This document shows, one piece after another, positions 35,168 through 43,337 of a DNA stretch of 64,000 nucleotides (position 1 is its first letter; every line of letters starts with the position of its first letter). The DNA is taken from positions 62,587 to 126,586 of the forward strand of contig PLJC01000038.1 in assembly GCA_003139545.1 (NCBI GenBank), written 5' to 3'. The DNA comes from Actinomycetota bacterium (GTDB lineage: Bacteria > Actinomycetota > Thermoleophilia > Gaiellales > Gaiellaceae). A program made the translations under genes and the position numbers. The notes below the pieces were generated by a model. That model made no database searches. It was given only the letters and a program-made list of their open reading frames with translations, and had not been told where the DNA came from.

Positions 35168-36907
35168 TCAGGCTGATCCGTTCCGGGCGACGACGTAGTT
35201 TCCGAGCACGAGCACGTCCATGTGCGTCTTCAGGAACGTGTCCACCGCCTCGGTTGGCGTTCGCACGATCGGCTCGTTCTCGTTGAACGACGTGTTGAGG
35301 AGCACCGGCACGTCGGTGAGTCGCCCGAACTCTTCGATCAGGCGGTAGTACCGCGGCTCGATGTTCCGGTCGACCGTTTGGACGCGGCCGGTGTCGTCGA
35401 CGTGGTTCACGGCCGCGATACGCTCGCGCTTGTCGGGCTTCGTCTTGTAAACGAGCACCATGAATGGCGACGTGTAGTCCTGGTCGAACCAGGTGCCGGT
35501 CGCGTCCGCGAGTATCGACGGTGCGAACGGCCGAAACGGCTCACGGTGCTTGATCCGTGCATTGAGGACGTCCTTCATGTCGCTGCGGCGCGGGTCGGCG
35601 ACGATCGAGCGGTGCCCGAGCGCGCGAGGACCGAACTCCATTCGCCCTTGGAACCAGCCGACGACGTCGCCGTCGGCGATCCGCTGCGCCACCGTAGGGA
35701 AAAGCGCGTCGTCGTCGAGGTGGTGCGGCTCCAGGCCGGCGGCCCGGACCGCCGCCTCCATCTCGGCGTCGGAGTACTCCGGCCCCGTGTACGCGTGGGT
35801 CATGACGAAGCCGCGCGGCCGGCCGAGCTCCTGATTCCAGACGTAGTACGCAGCGCCGACCGCGGTCCCCGAGTCGCCGGCCGCGGGCTGGACGTAGAGG
35901 CCGTCGAAGCCGGTCTCAGGGCGGATCCGCCCGTTTGCGACCGCGTTGAGCGCGACGCCCCCTGCGAGGCACAGGTTCGTCATGCCGGTGCGCACCTGGA
36001 GACGGTCGACAACATGGAGGTAGACCTCTTCGAACCGCTTCTGGAGCGCCGCGGCGACGTCCTCGTAATGCTTGGTCATCTCGGCGCCTCGCTCGCGCGC
36101 CGGCCCGAACGTCTCGACGAGCTTGTCCGAGTAGATGCGTCCGATGCGCGGCGAGCCCTCATCCCACGTCATGTCGACGCCTTCCTTGTCGTGCGTGAAG
36201 TAGTCGAGATTGAGCGCGAATAGGTCGCCGTTCGTCTGTAGGACATCGCGCATCGCCTTCATGTGCGCGGAAGCATCGCCGTACGGCGCGAGGCCCATCA
36301 CCTTTCCTTCGTCGCCGTACTCCGGGAAGCCGAGCCATTGCGTGAGCGCCGAGTAGTAGATGCCGAGCGAGTGGGGGAAGAGCACGCGATCGAGGACCTC
36401 GAAGGAGTTCCCGTGACCGACGGCCGTCATCGTCGAGCAGAAGTCACCGAAGCCGTCGACGGAAAAGATCGCCGCTTCGTCGAACGGGGAGACGAAGAAC
36501 GCGCTCGCGACGTGCGCCTCGTGATGCTCGACGTTGTGCACCTCGGCGCGCAAAGCTCCGGCCTCGAGCCCGAGCGACTCGGCCAGTGCGGTGCGGACGT
36601 CGCGGATCTTCGCTGCGTTCTGCAGGCGGGCCTTGAGGTAGCGCGCGCTCGCGCCGTGGCGAATCGTGCGCAGCAGCTTCTGGCCGACGTTCGCGCGCGG
36701 GTCACGCGAGACGGCGAGGTGGTCGAGCTCCTCCGGCGAGATTCCGCCCTCCGCGAGGCACCATGCTGCGGAGAGGGCGGGAAACCCTGCCACGTGCTTG
36801 ATGCGGTTGAATCGCTCCTCTTCGGCCGCGGCGACGAGCTCCCCGTCGACGACGAGCGCCGCCGCGGCGTCGCCGTGATAGGCATTGAGCCCCAGAATGG
36901 CGGTCAC
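35168..36907 (-). CDS. NodU/CmcH-family carbamoyltransferase
   Basis: 579 aa. ILGLNAYHGDAAAAL and HNVEHHEAHVASAFF are the N-terminal Kae1-like motifs with the metal histidines; FSVDGFGD, LAGGVALNAVANG and the C-terminal RALGHRSIVADPR and REPFRPFAPSIL complete the family. It transfers carbamoyl from carbamoyl phosphate to a hydroxyl, here probably of a surface sugar. GTG 36907 lies 7 nt after TAGGCT and overlaps the divergent GT2 start. Confidence 0.93.
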   Translation of the reverse strand: MTAILGLNAYHGDAAAALVVDGELVAAAEEERFNRIKHVAGFPALSAAWCLAEGGISPEELDHLAVSRDPRANVGQKLLRTIRHGASARYLKARLQNAAKIRDVRTALAESLGLEAGALRAEVHNVEHHEAHVASAFFVSPFDEAAIFSVDGFGDFCSTMTAVGHGNSFEVLDRVLFPHSLGIYYSALTQWLGFPEYGDEGKVMGLAPYGDASAHMKAMRDVLQTNGDLFALNLDYFTHDKEGVDMTWDEGSPRIGRIYSDKLVETFGPARERGAEMTKHYEDVAAALQKRFEEVYLHVVDRLQVRTGMTNLCLAGGVALNAVANGRIRPETGFDGLYVQPAAGDSGTAVGAAYYVWNQELGRPRGFVMTHAYTGPEYSDAEMEAAVRAAGLEPHHLDDDALFPTVAQRIADGDVVGWFQGRMEFGPRALGHRSIVADPRRSDMKDVLNARIKHREPFRPFAPSILADATGTWFDQDYTSPFMVLVYKTKPDKRERIAAVNHVDDTGRVQTVDRNIEPRYYRLIEEFGRLTDVPVLLNTSFNENEPIVRTPTEAVDTFLKTHMDVLVLGNYVVARNGSA

Positions 36908-37694
36908 TCGGTCCAGCCTAGCTGTCTCTGCCATCGTTTCCTGCCGGAACGAGGGGCATCTCCTCGGCCGTTGCCTCGACTCGATCGCGTTCTGCGACGA
37001 GCTGATCGTGGTGGACATCGAGTCGGAGGACGACACCGTCTCGATCGCCGAGGCGCACGGCGCGCGAGTCGTCCGCCACCCATACGTTCCCATCGCCGAG
37101 GCGGCCCGGGTGACGGTCGCGCCGCAGGCTCGGCACGACTGGATTCTCGTCGTCGACCCCGACGAGACGGTTCCGCCCGCGCTCGCCGCCGAGGTGGCCG
37201 CCCTCCTGCCGGCGATCCCGGACGACGTTGCCGCTGTAGACGCGCCGCGGCAGTACTACTTCGCGGGTCGCCCGCTGCGCGGGACGGTGTGGGGCGGCCC
37301 GAATGCGCGGCGGCTCCTCGTCCGGCGGAGCGCGGTGACACTCACGTCTGCGATCTGGGGCGGGATGACGATCCATGACGGCTATCGCGTCCTCGACCTG
37401 CCGTTCACGGCCGAGACGGCGATCGAGCATCGTTGGGCGGAGAGTTACCGTGAGCTCGTCTCGCGCCACCGGCGCTACCTGCGGCTCGAGCCGGCGAATC
37501 GCGCCGCTGCAGGCGAGGTGACGGGATACCGCGAGGTCGCGGCTACGCCCTGGCGTGCATTCCGGCAGAGCTTCGTGGTGAAGCGCGGCTATCTCGACGG
37601 GCTGACCGGGCTGCGGCTGTCGCTCTTCTGGGCGTGGTTCCGCACGCGGGGCGAGCTCGCGCTGCTACGGAGACTGCGGAAACCGTCGCTATAG
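36897..37694 (+). CDS. GT2-family glycosyltransferase
   Basis: 265 aa. SAIVSCRNEGHLLGRCLDSI, CDELIVVDIESEDDT and the DPDE metal site (WILVVDPDETVP) match WaaE/KdtX-type transferases, and a C-terminal amphipathic region (RAFRQSFVVKRGYLDGLTG) fits membrane attachment. ATG 36897 overlaps the divergent carbamoyltransferase start by 11 bp; its own promoter is not evident. Confidence 0.87.
   Translation: MAVTRSSLAVSAIVSCRNEGHLLGRCLDSIAFCDELIVVDIESEDDTVSIAEAHGARVVRHPYVPIAEAARVTVAPQARHDWILVVDPDETVPPALAAEVAALLPAIPDDVAAVDAPRQYYFAGRPLRGTVWGGPNARRLLVRRSAVTLTSAIWGGMTIHDGYRVLDLPFTAETAIEHRWAESYRELVSRHRRYLRLEPANRAAAGEVTGYREVAATPWRAFRQSFVVKRGYLDGLTGLRLSLFWAWFRTRGELALLRRLRKPSL
36915..36920 (-). promoter_or_regulatory. 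-10 box TAGGCT for carbamoyltransferase operon
   Basis: TAGGCT ends 7 nt before GTG 36907; it lies inside the coding part of the divergent GT2 gene. Confidence 0.5.
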
Positions 37695-37695
37695 T
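37690..37695 (+). promoter_or_regulatory. -10 box TATAGT for NulO-type operon
   Basis: TATAGT, the box closest to consensus here, ends 7 nt before GTG 37703 and overlaps the preceding stop codon. Confidence 0.55.
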
Positions 37696-37702
37696 CGCCG
37701 CG

Positions 37703-39418
37703 GTGGAGGCTCTACCCCTCGTCTCCATCGTCACGCCCTCGCTCGGTCAAGGGCGGTTCATCGAGGACGCGATTCGCAGCGTGCTCGAGCAGGACTATCC
37801 ACGCATCGAGCACATCGTCGTCGACGGCGGCTCGACGGACGAGACGCTCGACTTGCTCGGGCGGTACCCCGACCTGACGTGGGTGTCCGAGCCCGACGAC
37901 GGCCAGGCGGACGCGATCAACAAAGGCTTCCGGCTCGCGCACGGTGAGATCTTCGGCTGGCTCAACGCCGACGACGCGTACCTCCCGGGCGCCGTGTCCG
38001 CCGCTGTCGCAGCGCTTCGAGAGACCGGCGCGGGGCTCGTCCACGGCGGATGGCGGCAGATCGACGAGAGCGGCGACACCATCCGCGACATCGCGCCGGT
38101 CGCTTACGACCACGATGCGGAGCTGAACGACCGCAACGCGGTCTGCCAGCCGGGCTCGTTCTTCACGCGCAAGGCATTCGAAGCGGTCGGCGGCGTCGAC
38201 CCGAGCTACCGCTACGCGATGGACTACGAGCTGTGGCTCAAGCTCGGCGCGCGCTTTCCCGTGACGCACGTCGATGCGATTCTCGGCGCGTACCGTCTCC
38301 ATCCGATGTCCAAGACGGTGGCGGAGGCCTCCGGCTTCTGGGCGGAGACCGTGCGCGCGAGCCGGACGCACGGTGGCAGGCGCTTCTCGAAGATCTACGT
38401 CGACTGGTATCTCCCGCGCGCGCGGCCGTGGCAGTACCGCGTCGTGCGCGTGCTGCGCCTCCTGCGTGCGGGGGACGTGCGCGGCCTCGCGCGCCGCGTC
38501 GCCGTGCACGCGTTCCCGCCGGGGACGCGTCACACGATGCGCATCGAGCGCGACGTACTCCGCACGCGCGGCGCGAGCTATGCGGCGAAGTGGAACGTCG
38601 CGCTCCTCGATTCGTTCGTGCGCGACCGGCTGCACCGCGGGCGCTACGACGTCCTCGACGAGGCGCAGGCGCGCGCCGCACGTCGCTCCGATCGCGTGTT
38701 CGTCTTCGGCAGCGGCGCGTCGATGAACGACATCCCGGAGGACGAGTGGGCCGCGATGGCCGAGCACGACACGTTCGGCTTCAACGCCTTCTACTGGGAG
38801 GAGTGGATCCGCGTCGACTTCCAGCTCTTCCGCGGCGGCGCGTACGGCGCGTTGCATCCGGCGCACCGAGCCGAGGAGCTCGCCGGCGCGCTGCGTGCGA
38901 ACCCGCGCTTCTCCGACACGGTCTACCTCATGCAGGACGACTTCCTCGGCCATTATGCGAACTTCGTCGTCGGCCGCGGCTACCTCCCTGCGGGCGCGCG
39001 CCTCTTCCGCTACCGCACCGCGCCGGGCGTCGGGCCGCCGACCCGCAGCTTCGCCGAAGGGATCCGCCACGCGCCCGGCACGCTCGTCGACGCGGTCAAC
39101 TGCGCCTTCTGCCTCGGGTGGAAGGAGATCGTCCTCGTCGGCATCGACCTGTACGACAGCCGCTACTACTGGCTCCCGCCGGACAAGACTCTGACCTACG
39201 ACCCCACGCTCAAGAGCGTCGTCTCGGGCGACGTGAACTTCGATCGGGGAAACCGCGCAGGCGACCGGCACAACACCGTGACGGCGGGCATCGTCGACTT
39301 GATGGGGCAGTGGCACGCCGCGTTCGCCAAGGACGGCGTTCGACTCAGCGTCTACAACCCGAAGTCGCTGCTGGCCGAGGAGATACCGGTGTTCGCACAT
39401 GAGCGAGTCGCAACATGA
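37703..39418 (+). CDS. GT2 glycosyltransferase fused to a GT42-sialyltransferase-like domain
   Basis: 571 aa. Residues 1 to about 210 are GT2 (SIVTPSLGQGRFIEDAIRS, LNADDAYLPGAV, YAMDYELWLKLG). From about 332 a second domain starts FVFGSGASMNDIP and continues FGFNAFYWEEW, LGWKEIVLVGIDLYD (about 479), DRHNTV (about 521) and VYNPKSLLAEEIP. That order resembles CstI/CstII (GT42) or DUF115-like proteins: GNGPSL, FRCNQFY, LGYKEIYLSGIDFY, a late His and a CPNSLLA end. It stands directly before a CMP-sugar synthetase gene and shares 4 bp with it. Confidence 0.78.
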   Translation: MEALPLVSIVTPSLGQGRFIEDAIRSVLEQDYPRIEHIVVDGGSTDETLDLLGRYPDLTWVSEPDDGQADAINKGFRLAHGEIFGWLNADDAYLPGAVSAAVAALRETGAGLVHGGWRQIDESGDTIRDIAPVAYDHDAELNDRNAVCQPGSFFTRKAFEAVGGVDPSYRYAMDYELWLKLGARFPVTHVDAILGAYRLHPMSKTVAEASGFWAETVRASRTHGGRRFSKIYVDWYLPRARPWQYRVVRVLRLLRAGDVRGLARRVAVHAFPPGTRHTMRIERDVLRTRGASYAAKWNVALLDSFVRDRLHRGRYDVLDEAQARAARRSDRVFVFGSGASMNDIPEDEWAAMAEHDTFGFNAFYWEEWIRVDFQLFRGGAYGALHPAHRAEELAGALRANPRFSDTVYLMQDDFLGHYANFVVGRGYLPAGARLFRYRTAPGVGPPTRSFAEGIRHAPGTLVDAVNCAFCLGWKEIVLVGIDLYDSRYYWLPPDKTLTYDPTLKSVVSGDVNFDRGNRAGDRHNTVTAGIVDLMGQWHAAFAKDGVRLSVYNPKSLLAEEIPVFAHERVAT

Positions 39419-40011
39419 CGTTCGCCTACGCGTTCGTCCAGGCGCGCATGAGCTCGTCGCGTTTTCCGGGAAAGGTGCTCGCGCCGTTTCGCGGTGAGCC
39501 AATCGTGATCCACGTCGTTCGCGCCGCCGCGCAGGCCGTCGGTGCCGACAACGTCGTAGTCGCGACGACCGGCGAGCCGAGCGACGACCCGCTCGTCGCA
39601 TACCTCACGTCGGCTGGAGTCGCGTGCTTCCGGGGCCCGGAAGACAACGTGCTCGAACGCTTTCGACTGTGCGCGACGGCATATCCGTCGGACTGGGTGC
39701 TACGCCTCAGCGCCGACAGCCCGTTGCTCGATCCGAGAGTGGTCCGCAGGGTGGTCGACGCCGCGACCGAGGACGTCGACGTGGTCACGACCTCGCTCGG
39801 GCGGTCGGCGCACGGGACGAACGCGGAGCTCGTGCGCTCATCCGCGCTTCTCGGGATCGACCTCGCGGAAACGACCGCCGAGGACCGTGAGCACGTCATG
39901 CCGTTCTTTTACGCGCGCCCGGAGCGCTTCCGCATTCACGCCATCGAAGTCGATGCAGTCGGAACGGTGGACACGATCGAGGACCTCCAGCGGCTGGAGG
40001 CTGCCGAGTGA
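39415..40011 (+). CDS. SpsF/NeuA-type cytidylyltransferase
   Basis: 198 aa. FVQARMSSSRFPGKVLAPF is the nucleotide-binding start of CMP-sugar synthetases, followed by WVLRLSADSPLLDPRVV (metal Asp) and a C-terminal EVDAVGTVDTIEDL. In Bacillus the homologue SpsF sits beside the NeuB-like SpsE. Expected role: activating a nonulosonic acid as a CMP sugar for the GT42-like domain encoded upstream. ATG 39415 overlaps that gene's stop. Confidence 0.87.
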   Translation: MTFAYAFVQARMSSSRFPGKVLAPFRGEPIVIHVVRAAAQAVGADNVVVATTGEPSDDPLVAYLTSAGVACFRGPEDNVLERFRLCATAYPSDWVLRLSADSPLLDPRVVRRVVDAATEDVDVVTTSLGRSAHGTNAELVRSSALLGIDLAETTAEDREHVMPFFYARPERFRIHAIEVDAVGTVDTIEDLQRLEAAE

Positions 40012-40997
40012 TCGGCGCGGCCGTCGTCGGCCTCGGCGTCGGAGAGGCCCACGCGCGCGCGTACGCGGCCGATCCGCGTGCGGAGCTCCGGTCGGTGTAC
40101 GACCTCGATGTCGAGCGCGCGCGTCGCCTCGCAGCCGAGCTCGGCGTGCGCGCAGTCGGAAGCCTCGAGGAGATCCTCGCCGACGACGGCGTCGACGCCG
40201 TTTCGATCGCCTCCTTCGACGACGCGCACTTCGGACAGGCGCTCGCGGCGCTCGACGCGGGCAAGCATGTGTTCGTCGAGAAGCCGCTGTGCCGATCGGT
40301 TCACGAGGCGCGGTCGCTCGCGCGCGCGTGGGAAGACGCAGGCCAGCCGGCGCTCATGTCCAATCTCGTGCTCCGCGCGGCGCCGCTCTACCGGGATCTC
40401 CGCGCGCAGCTCGCCGCGGGCGAGCTCGGCGTTCCATACGCGTTCGACGGCGACTATCTGTACGGGCGCCTGCACAAGATCACCGAGGAATGGCGCAGCC
40501 GGGTCGACGACTACTCGGTCATGCTCGGCGGCGGCGTCCACCTCGTCGACCTCATGCTGTGGCTCACGGGCGAGCGTCCGGTGCGCGTGACGGCGGTCGG
40601 CAACCGTATCTCGACGGAGGGCACCGCCTTCCGGTATCGCGACTTCGTCGCTGCGACGTTCGAGTTCGAGTCCGGCCTCGTCGGCCGGATCACCGCCAAC
40701 TTCGGGTCGGTGCATCCGCACCAGCACGTCGTCCGCATCTTCGGGACCGCGGCGGCGTTCCTCCACGACGATGCGGGCGCGCGGATGTATGAGAGCCGGG
40801 ATCCGGCCGTGCCGGCGAGGCAACTCGACGCTGCGTCGCTCGCGGCGACGAAGGGCGACCTCGTCCCGGCGTTTCTGCGTGCGATCGAGATGCCGGACCC
40901 CGCCGCAGTGCACCATGAGCTCGACGTGATCTGTGTCGCCGCCGCCGCCGACCGAGCACTCGCCGAAGGGAGGAACGTTGACGTCGAGTACGCCTGA
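40008..40997 (+). CDS. Gfo/Idh/MocA-family oxidoreductase
   Basis: 329 aa. GAAVVGLGVGEAHARAYA is the NAD(P) Rossmann loop, HVFVEKPL the conserved EKP motif and MLGGGVHLVDLMLWLTGERP the catalytic His region. Oxidises or reduces a sugar or sugar nucleotide; in NulO clusters such genes (PtmF-like) prepare the hexosamine precursor. GTG 40008 overlaps the SpsF-like stop. Confidence 0.92.
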   Translation: MIGAAVVGLGVGEAHARAYAADPRAELRSVYDLDVERARRLAAELGVRAVGSLEEILADDGVDAVSIASFDDAHFGQALAALDAGKHVFVEKPLCRSVHEARSLARAWEDAGQPALMSNLVLRAAPLYRDLRAQLAAGELGVPYAFDGDYLYGRLHKITEEWRSRVDDYSVMLGGGVHLVDLMLWLTGERPVRVTAVGNRISTEGTAFRYRDFVAATFEFESGLVGRITANFGSVHPHQHVVRIFGTAAAFLHDDAGARMYESRDPAVPARQLDAASLAATKGDLVPAFLRAIEMPDPAAVHHELDVICVAAAADRALAEGRNVDVEYA

Positions 40998-42318
40998 CCC
41001 CGACAAGAAGAGCCGCGTGATCATCGTGGATCTCGCGGTGGAGACCGGCCTTGATCTAGCCAAGGTCGAGGGCGTCGTATCCGCCTTCGCGCAGCACGGG
41101 CTCGTCGAGCTGGGCCACCGGCGCCGGTCGGCCGCCCGTCGCTCCGAAGGCGCGGCTAGCGTTTCCGGTATGGCGGCCCCCGCGACGAGGACGATCCCCT
41201 TTGGCAGGCCCTGGCTCAACGACGACGACCGGAAGGCCGTTGCCGACGTGCTCGACCAGCCGATTCTCGCGCACGGCCCGCAAAGCGCCGCGTTCGAGGA
41301 CGAGTTCGCCCGGTTCATGGGCGACGGGGCGCACTGCGTGTCAGTGAGCTCGTGCGCAGCGGCGCTTCATCTTGCGTACTCGTACTTCGGCGTTGGGCCC
41401 GGCGACGAAGTGATCGTCCCGGCGGAGACGCACGCGGCAACCGCGAACACTGCCGAGTGGGTCGGAGCGACCTCGGTCTTCGTCGACTGCGACGACGCGA
41501 CGGGAAACATGACCGCCGATGCGATCCGGGCGGCGATCACTCCGCGGACGAAGGCGATCACCGTCGTCCACTTCGTCGGGATCCCGTGCGACATGCGTCC
41601 AATCGCCGCGCTCGCTCGCGAGCATGGCATCCCGCTCGTCGAGGATTGCGCGCTCGCGGTGGGCGCTCGCATCGACGGCACGCACGTCGGCCTATTCGGC
41701 GACGTCGGCTGCTTCTCGTTCTACCCCGTCAAGCACATCACTACGGCCGAGGGCGGCATGTTCGTCTCGAAGCACGCGGACGTCGCCTCTCGCGTCGCGC
41801 GCCTGCGCGCGCACGGCGTCGACCGCTCGCACGGCGAGCGCGCGATCCCCGGGATGTACGACGTGCCAACGATTGGCCTCAACTACCGGCTGAGCGAGAT
41901 CCAGGCTGCGCTCGGCCGCTCGCAGCTTCGGCGTATCGACGAGATTCTCGAGCGGCGGCGCGCGAACTTCGCCGCGCTGAAGGTCGGCCTGGCCGGTGCG
42001 CCGGTGCGCGTGCTCGACGGCACCGGCAACAGCCACTACTGCCTGTCGATCGTCCTCGAGGGCGACGTCGCGTCGAAGCGGAACGACGTCCTGCGTGGCC
42101 TGGGCGAGCGCGGCGTGGGCGCGAGCGTCTACTACCCGCAACCCGTCCCTCGCATGACGTACTACCGCGAGAAGTACGGCTACGACGCGTCGAGCTATAC
42201 CGGCGCGGAGGACGTTAGCGACCGTGGCATCGCGCTCCCAGTCGGGCCACACCTCGAGGAGGGCGACGGCGAGGCGATCGCGGCCGCCGTGCGGGCCGTG
42301 GTCGAGGATGCCGCGTGA
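40978..42318 (+). CDS. DegT/DnrJ/EryC1 aminotransferase with N-terminal extension
   Basis: 446 aa from TTG 40978, which has a GGGAGG Shine-Dalgarno 5 nt upstream. Residues 1-64 form a small charged domain that could be a winged helix; the standard aminotransferase starts at ATG 41170 (FGRPWLNDDD), itself 7 nt behind a TAGCGT box. Core motifs: SVSSCAAALHLAYSYF, VEDCALAVGARIDG and FSFYPVKHITTAEGG with the PLP Lys. Two forms may be made. Likely aminates a keto sugar for the NulO route. Confidence 0.85.
   Translation: MTSSTPDPDKKSRVIIVDLAVETGLDLAKVEGVVSAFAQHGLVELGHRRRSAARRSEGAASVSGMAAPATRTIPFGRPWLNDDDRKAVADVLDQPILAHGPQSAAFEDEFARFMGDGAHCVSVSSCAAALHLAYSYFGVGPGDEVIVPAETHAATANTAEWVGATSVFVDCDDATGNMTADAIRAAITPRTKAITVVHFVGIPCDMRPIAALAREHGIPLVEDCALAVGARIDGTHVGLFGDVGCFSFYPVKHITTAEGGMFVSKHADVASRVARLRAHGVDRSHGERAIPGMYDVPTIGLNYRLSEIQAALGRSQLRRIDEILERRRANFAALKVGLAGAPVRVLDGTGNSHYCLSIVLEGDVASKRNDVLRGLGERGVGASVYYPQPVPRMTYYREKYGYDASSYTGAEDVSDRGIALPVGPHLEEGDGEAIAAAVRAVVEDAA
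41157..41162 (+). promoter_or_regulatory. Internal -10 box TAGCGT before the core aminotransferase start
   Basis: TAGCGT ends exactly 7 nt before ATG 41170, inside the longer frame. Confidence 0.4.
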
Positions 42319-43337
42319 AGCGGGTCGCGATCCTTGGTGGGGCCGGCTTCATCGGACATCACCTTGCGCTCGAGCTCGCGGCTCGCGGTGTCGACGTTCA
42401 GGTCGTCGACGGCCTGCAGGTGAACAACATGGTCGCGGTCGCGACCGACGAGCGATATCGGCCCCACCGCGATCTGTACTCCCGCATCCTCCAGGAGCGG
42501 CTTGACCTCCTCCGCGCTGCCGAGGTCCCCGTCCATGTCCAGGACGCGCGCGACTACCACGCGCTGTCGCACCTGCTCAACGACATCGCGCCGACGGTGA
42601 TCGTCCACGCGGCGGCAGTCTCGCATGCGGGACAGTCGAACAAGGATCCGTACAGCACGTTCGACCACAGCCTGCGCACGCTCGAAAACGCGCTCGACTG
42701 GTCGCGCACAGGCCTCGAGCACTTCATCTTCCTCTCCTCGAGCATGGTGTACGGCAACTTCCTCACGCCCGAAGTGGACGAGGCGCATCCGCTGGAGCCG
42801 ATTGGCATCTATGGCGCGCTCAAGGTCGCGGGCGAGAAGATCGTGATCGGCTACCAACAGGTCTTCGACCTCCCGTTCACCATCATCCGCCCGTCCGCGT
42901 TGTACGGCCCGCGCTGCATCAGCCGCCGCGTCAGCCAGGTGTTCATCGAGAACGCGCTCGAAGGGCGGCCGATCGTGATCGAGGGCGACGGCTCCGACCG
43001 GCTCGACTTCACGTACATCGAGGATCTCGTTCGCGGGATCTGCCTCGTCATCGACCGGCCCGAGTCGCGGAACGAGACGTTCAACATGACGTACGGGGAG
43101 GCTCGTTCCATCTCAGATGTCCTCGAGCTCGTGCGTCGGGAGTTTCCCGACGTCGAGGTCGAGAACGTGCACCGGGATCGACTCATGCCCGAGCGTGGCA
43201 CGTTGAGCGTCGCCAAGGCGAGAGACCTGCTCGGGTACGAGCCGCGAGTTCCGATCGAGGACGGGATCCCCAAGTACATCGCCTGGTATGCCGGCCTCGA
43301 GGTGCCCGGCGGTGCGGCCGCCCGGCTACAAGCGTGA
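42315..43337 (+). CDS. NAD-dependent epimerase/dehydratase
   Basis: 340-aa extended SDR. ILGGAGFIGHHLALELA binds NAD, FLSSSMVYGNF is the Ser motif, IYGALKVAGEK has the YxxxK-like Tyr-x3-Lys pair and IRPSALYGPRC follows. Acts on a nucleotide sugar in the same operon as DegT, formyltransferase and NeuB. GTG 42315 overlaps the aminotransferase stop. Confidence 0.92.
   Translation: MKRVAILGGAGFIGHHLALELAARGVDVQVVDGLQVNNMVAVATDERYRPHRDLYSRILQERLDLLRAAEVPVHVQDARDYHALSHLLNDIAPTVIVHAAAVSHAGQSNKDPYSTFDHSLRTLENALDWSRTGLEHFIFLSSSMVYGNFLTPEVDEAHPLEPIGIYGALKVAGEKIVIGYQQVFDLPFTIIRPSALYGPRCISRRVSQVFIENALEGRPIVIEGDGSDRLDFTYIEDLVRGICLVIDRPESRNETFNMTYGEARSISDVLELVRREFPDVEVENVHRDRLMPERGTLSVAKARDLLGYEPRVPIEDGIPKYIAWYAGLEVPGGAAARLQA

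Noticed and set aside
36919..36924. TAGCTG as a plus-strand -10 box sharing TA with the carbamoyltransferase promoter
   Set aside because: It lacks the final T and no usual start codon lies 6-9 nt downstream in the GT2 frame.
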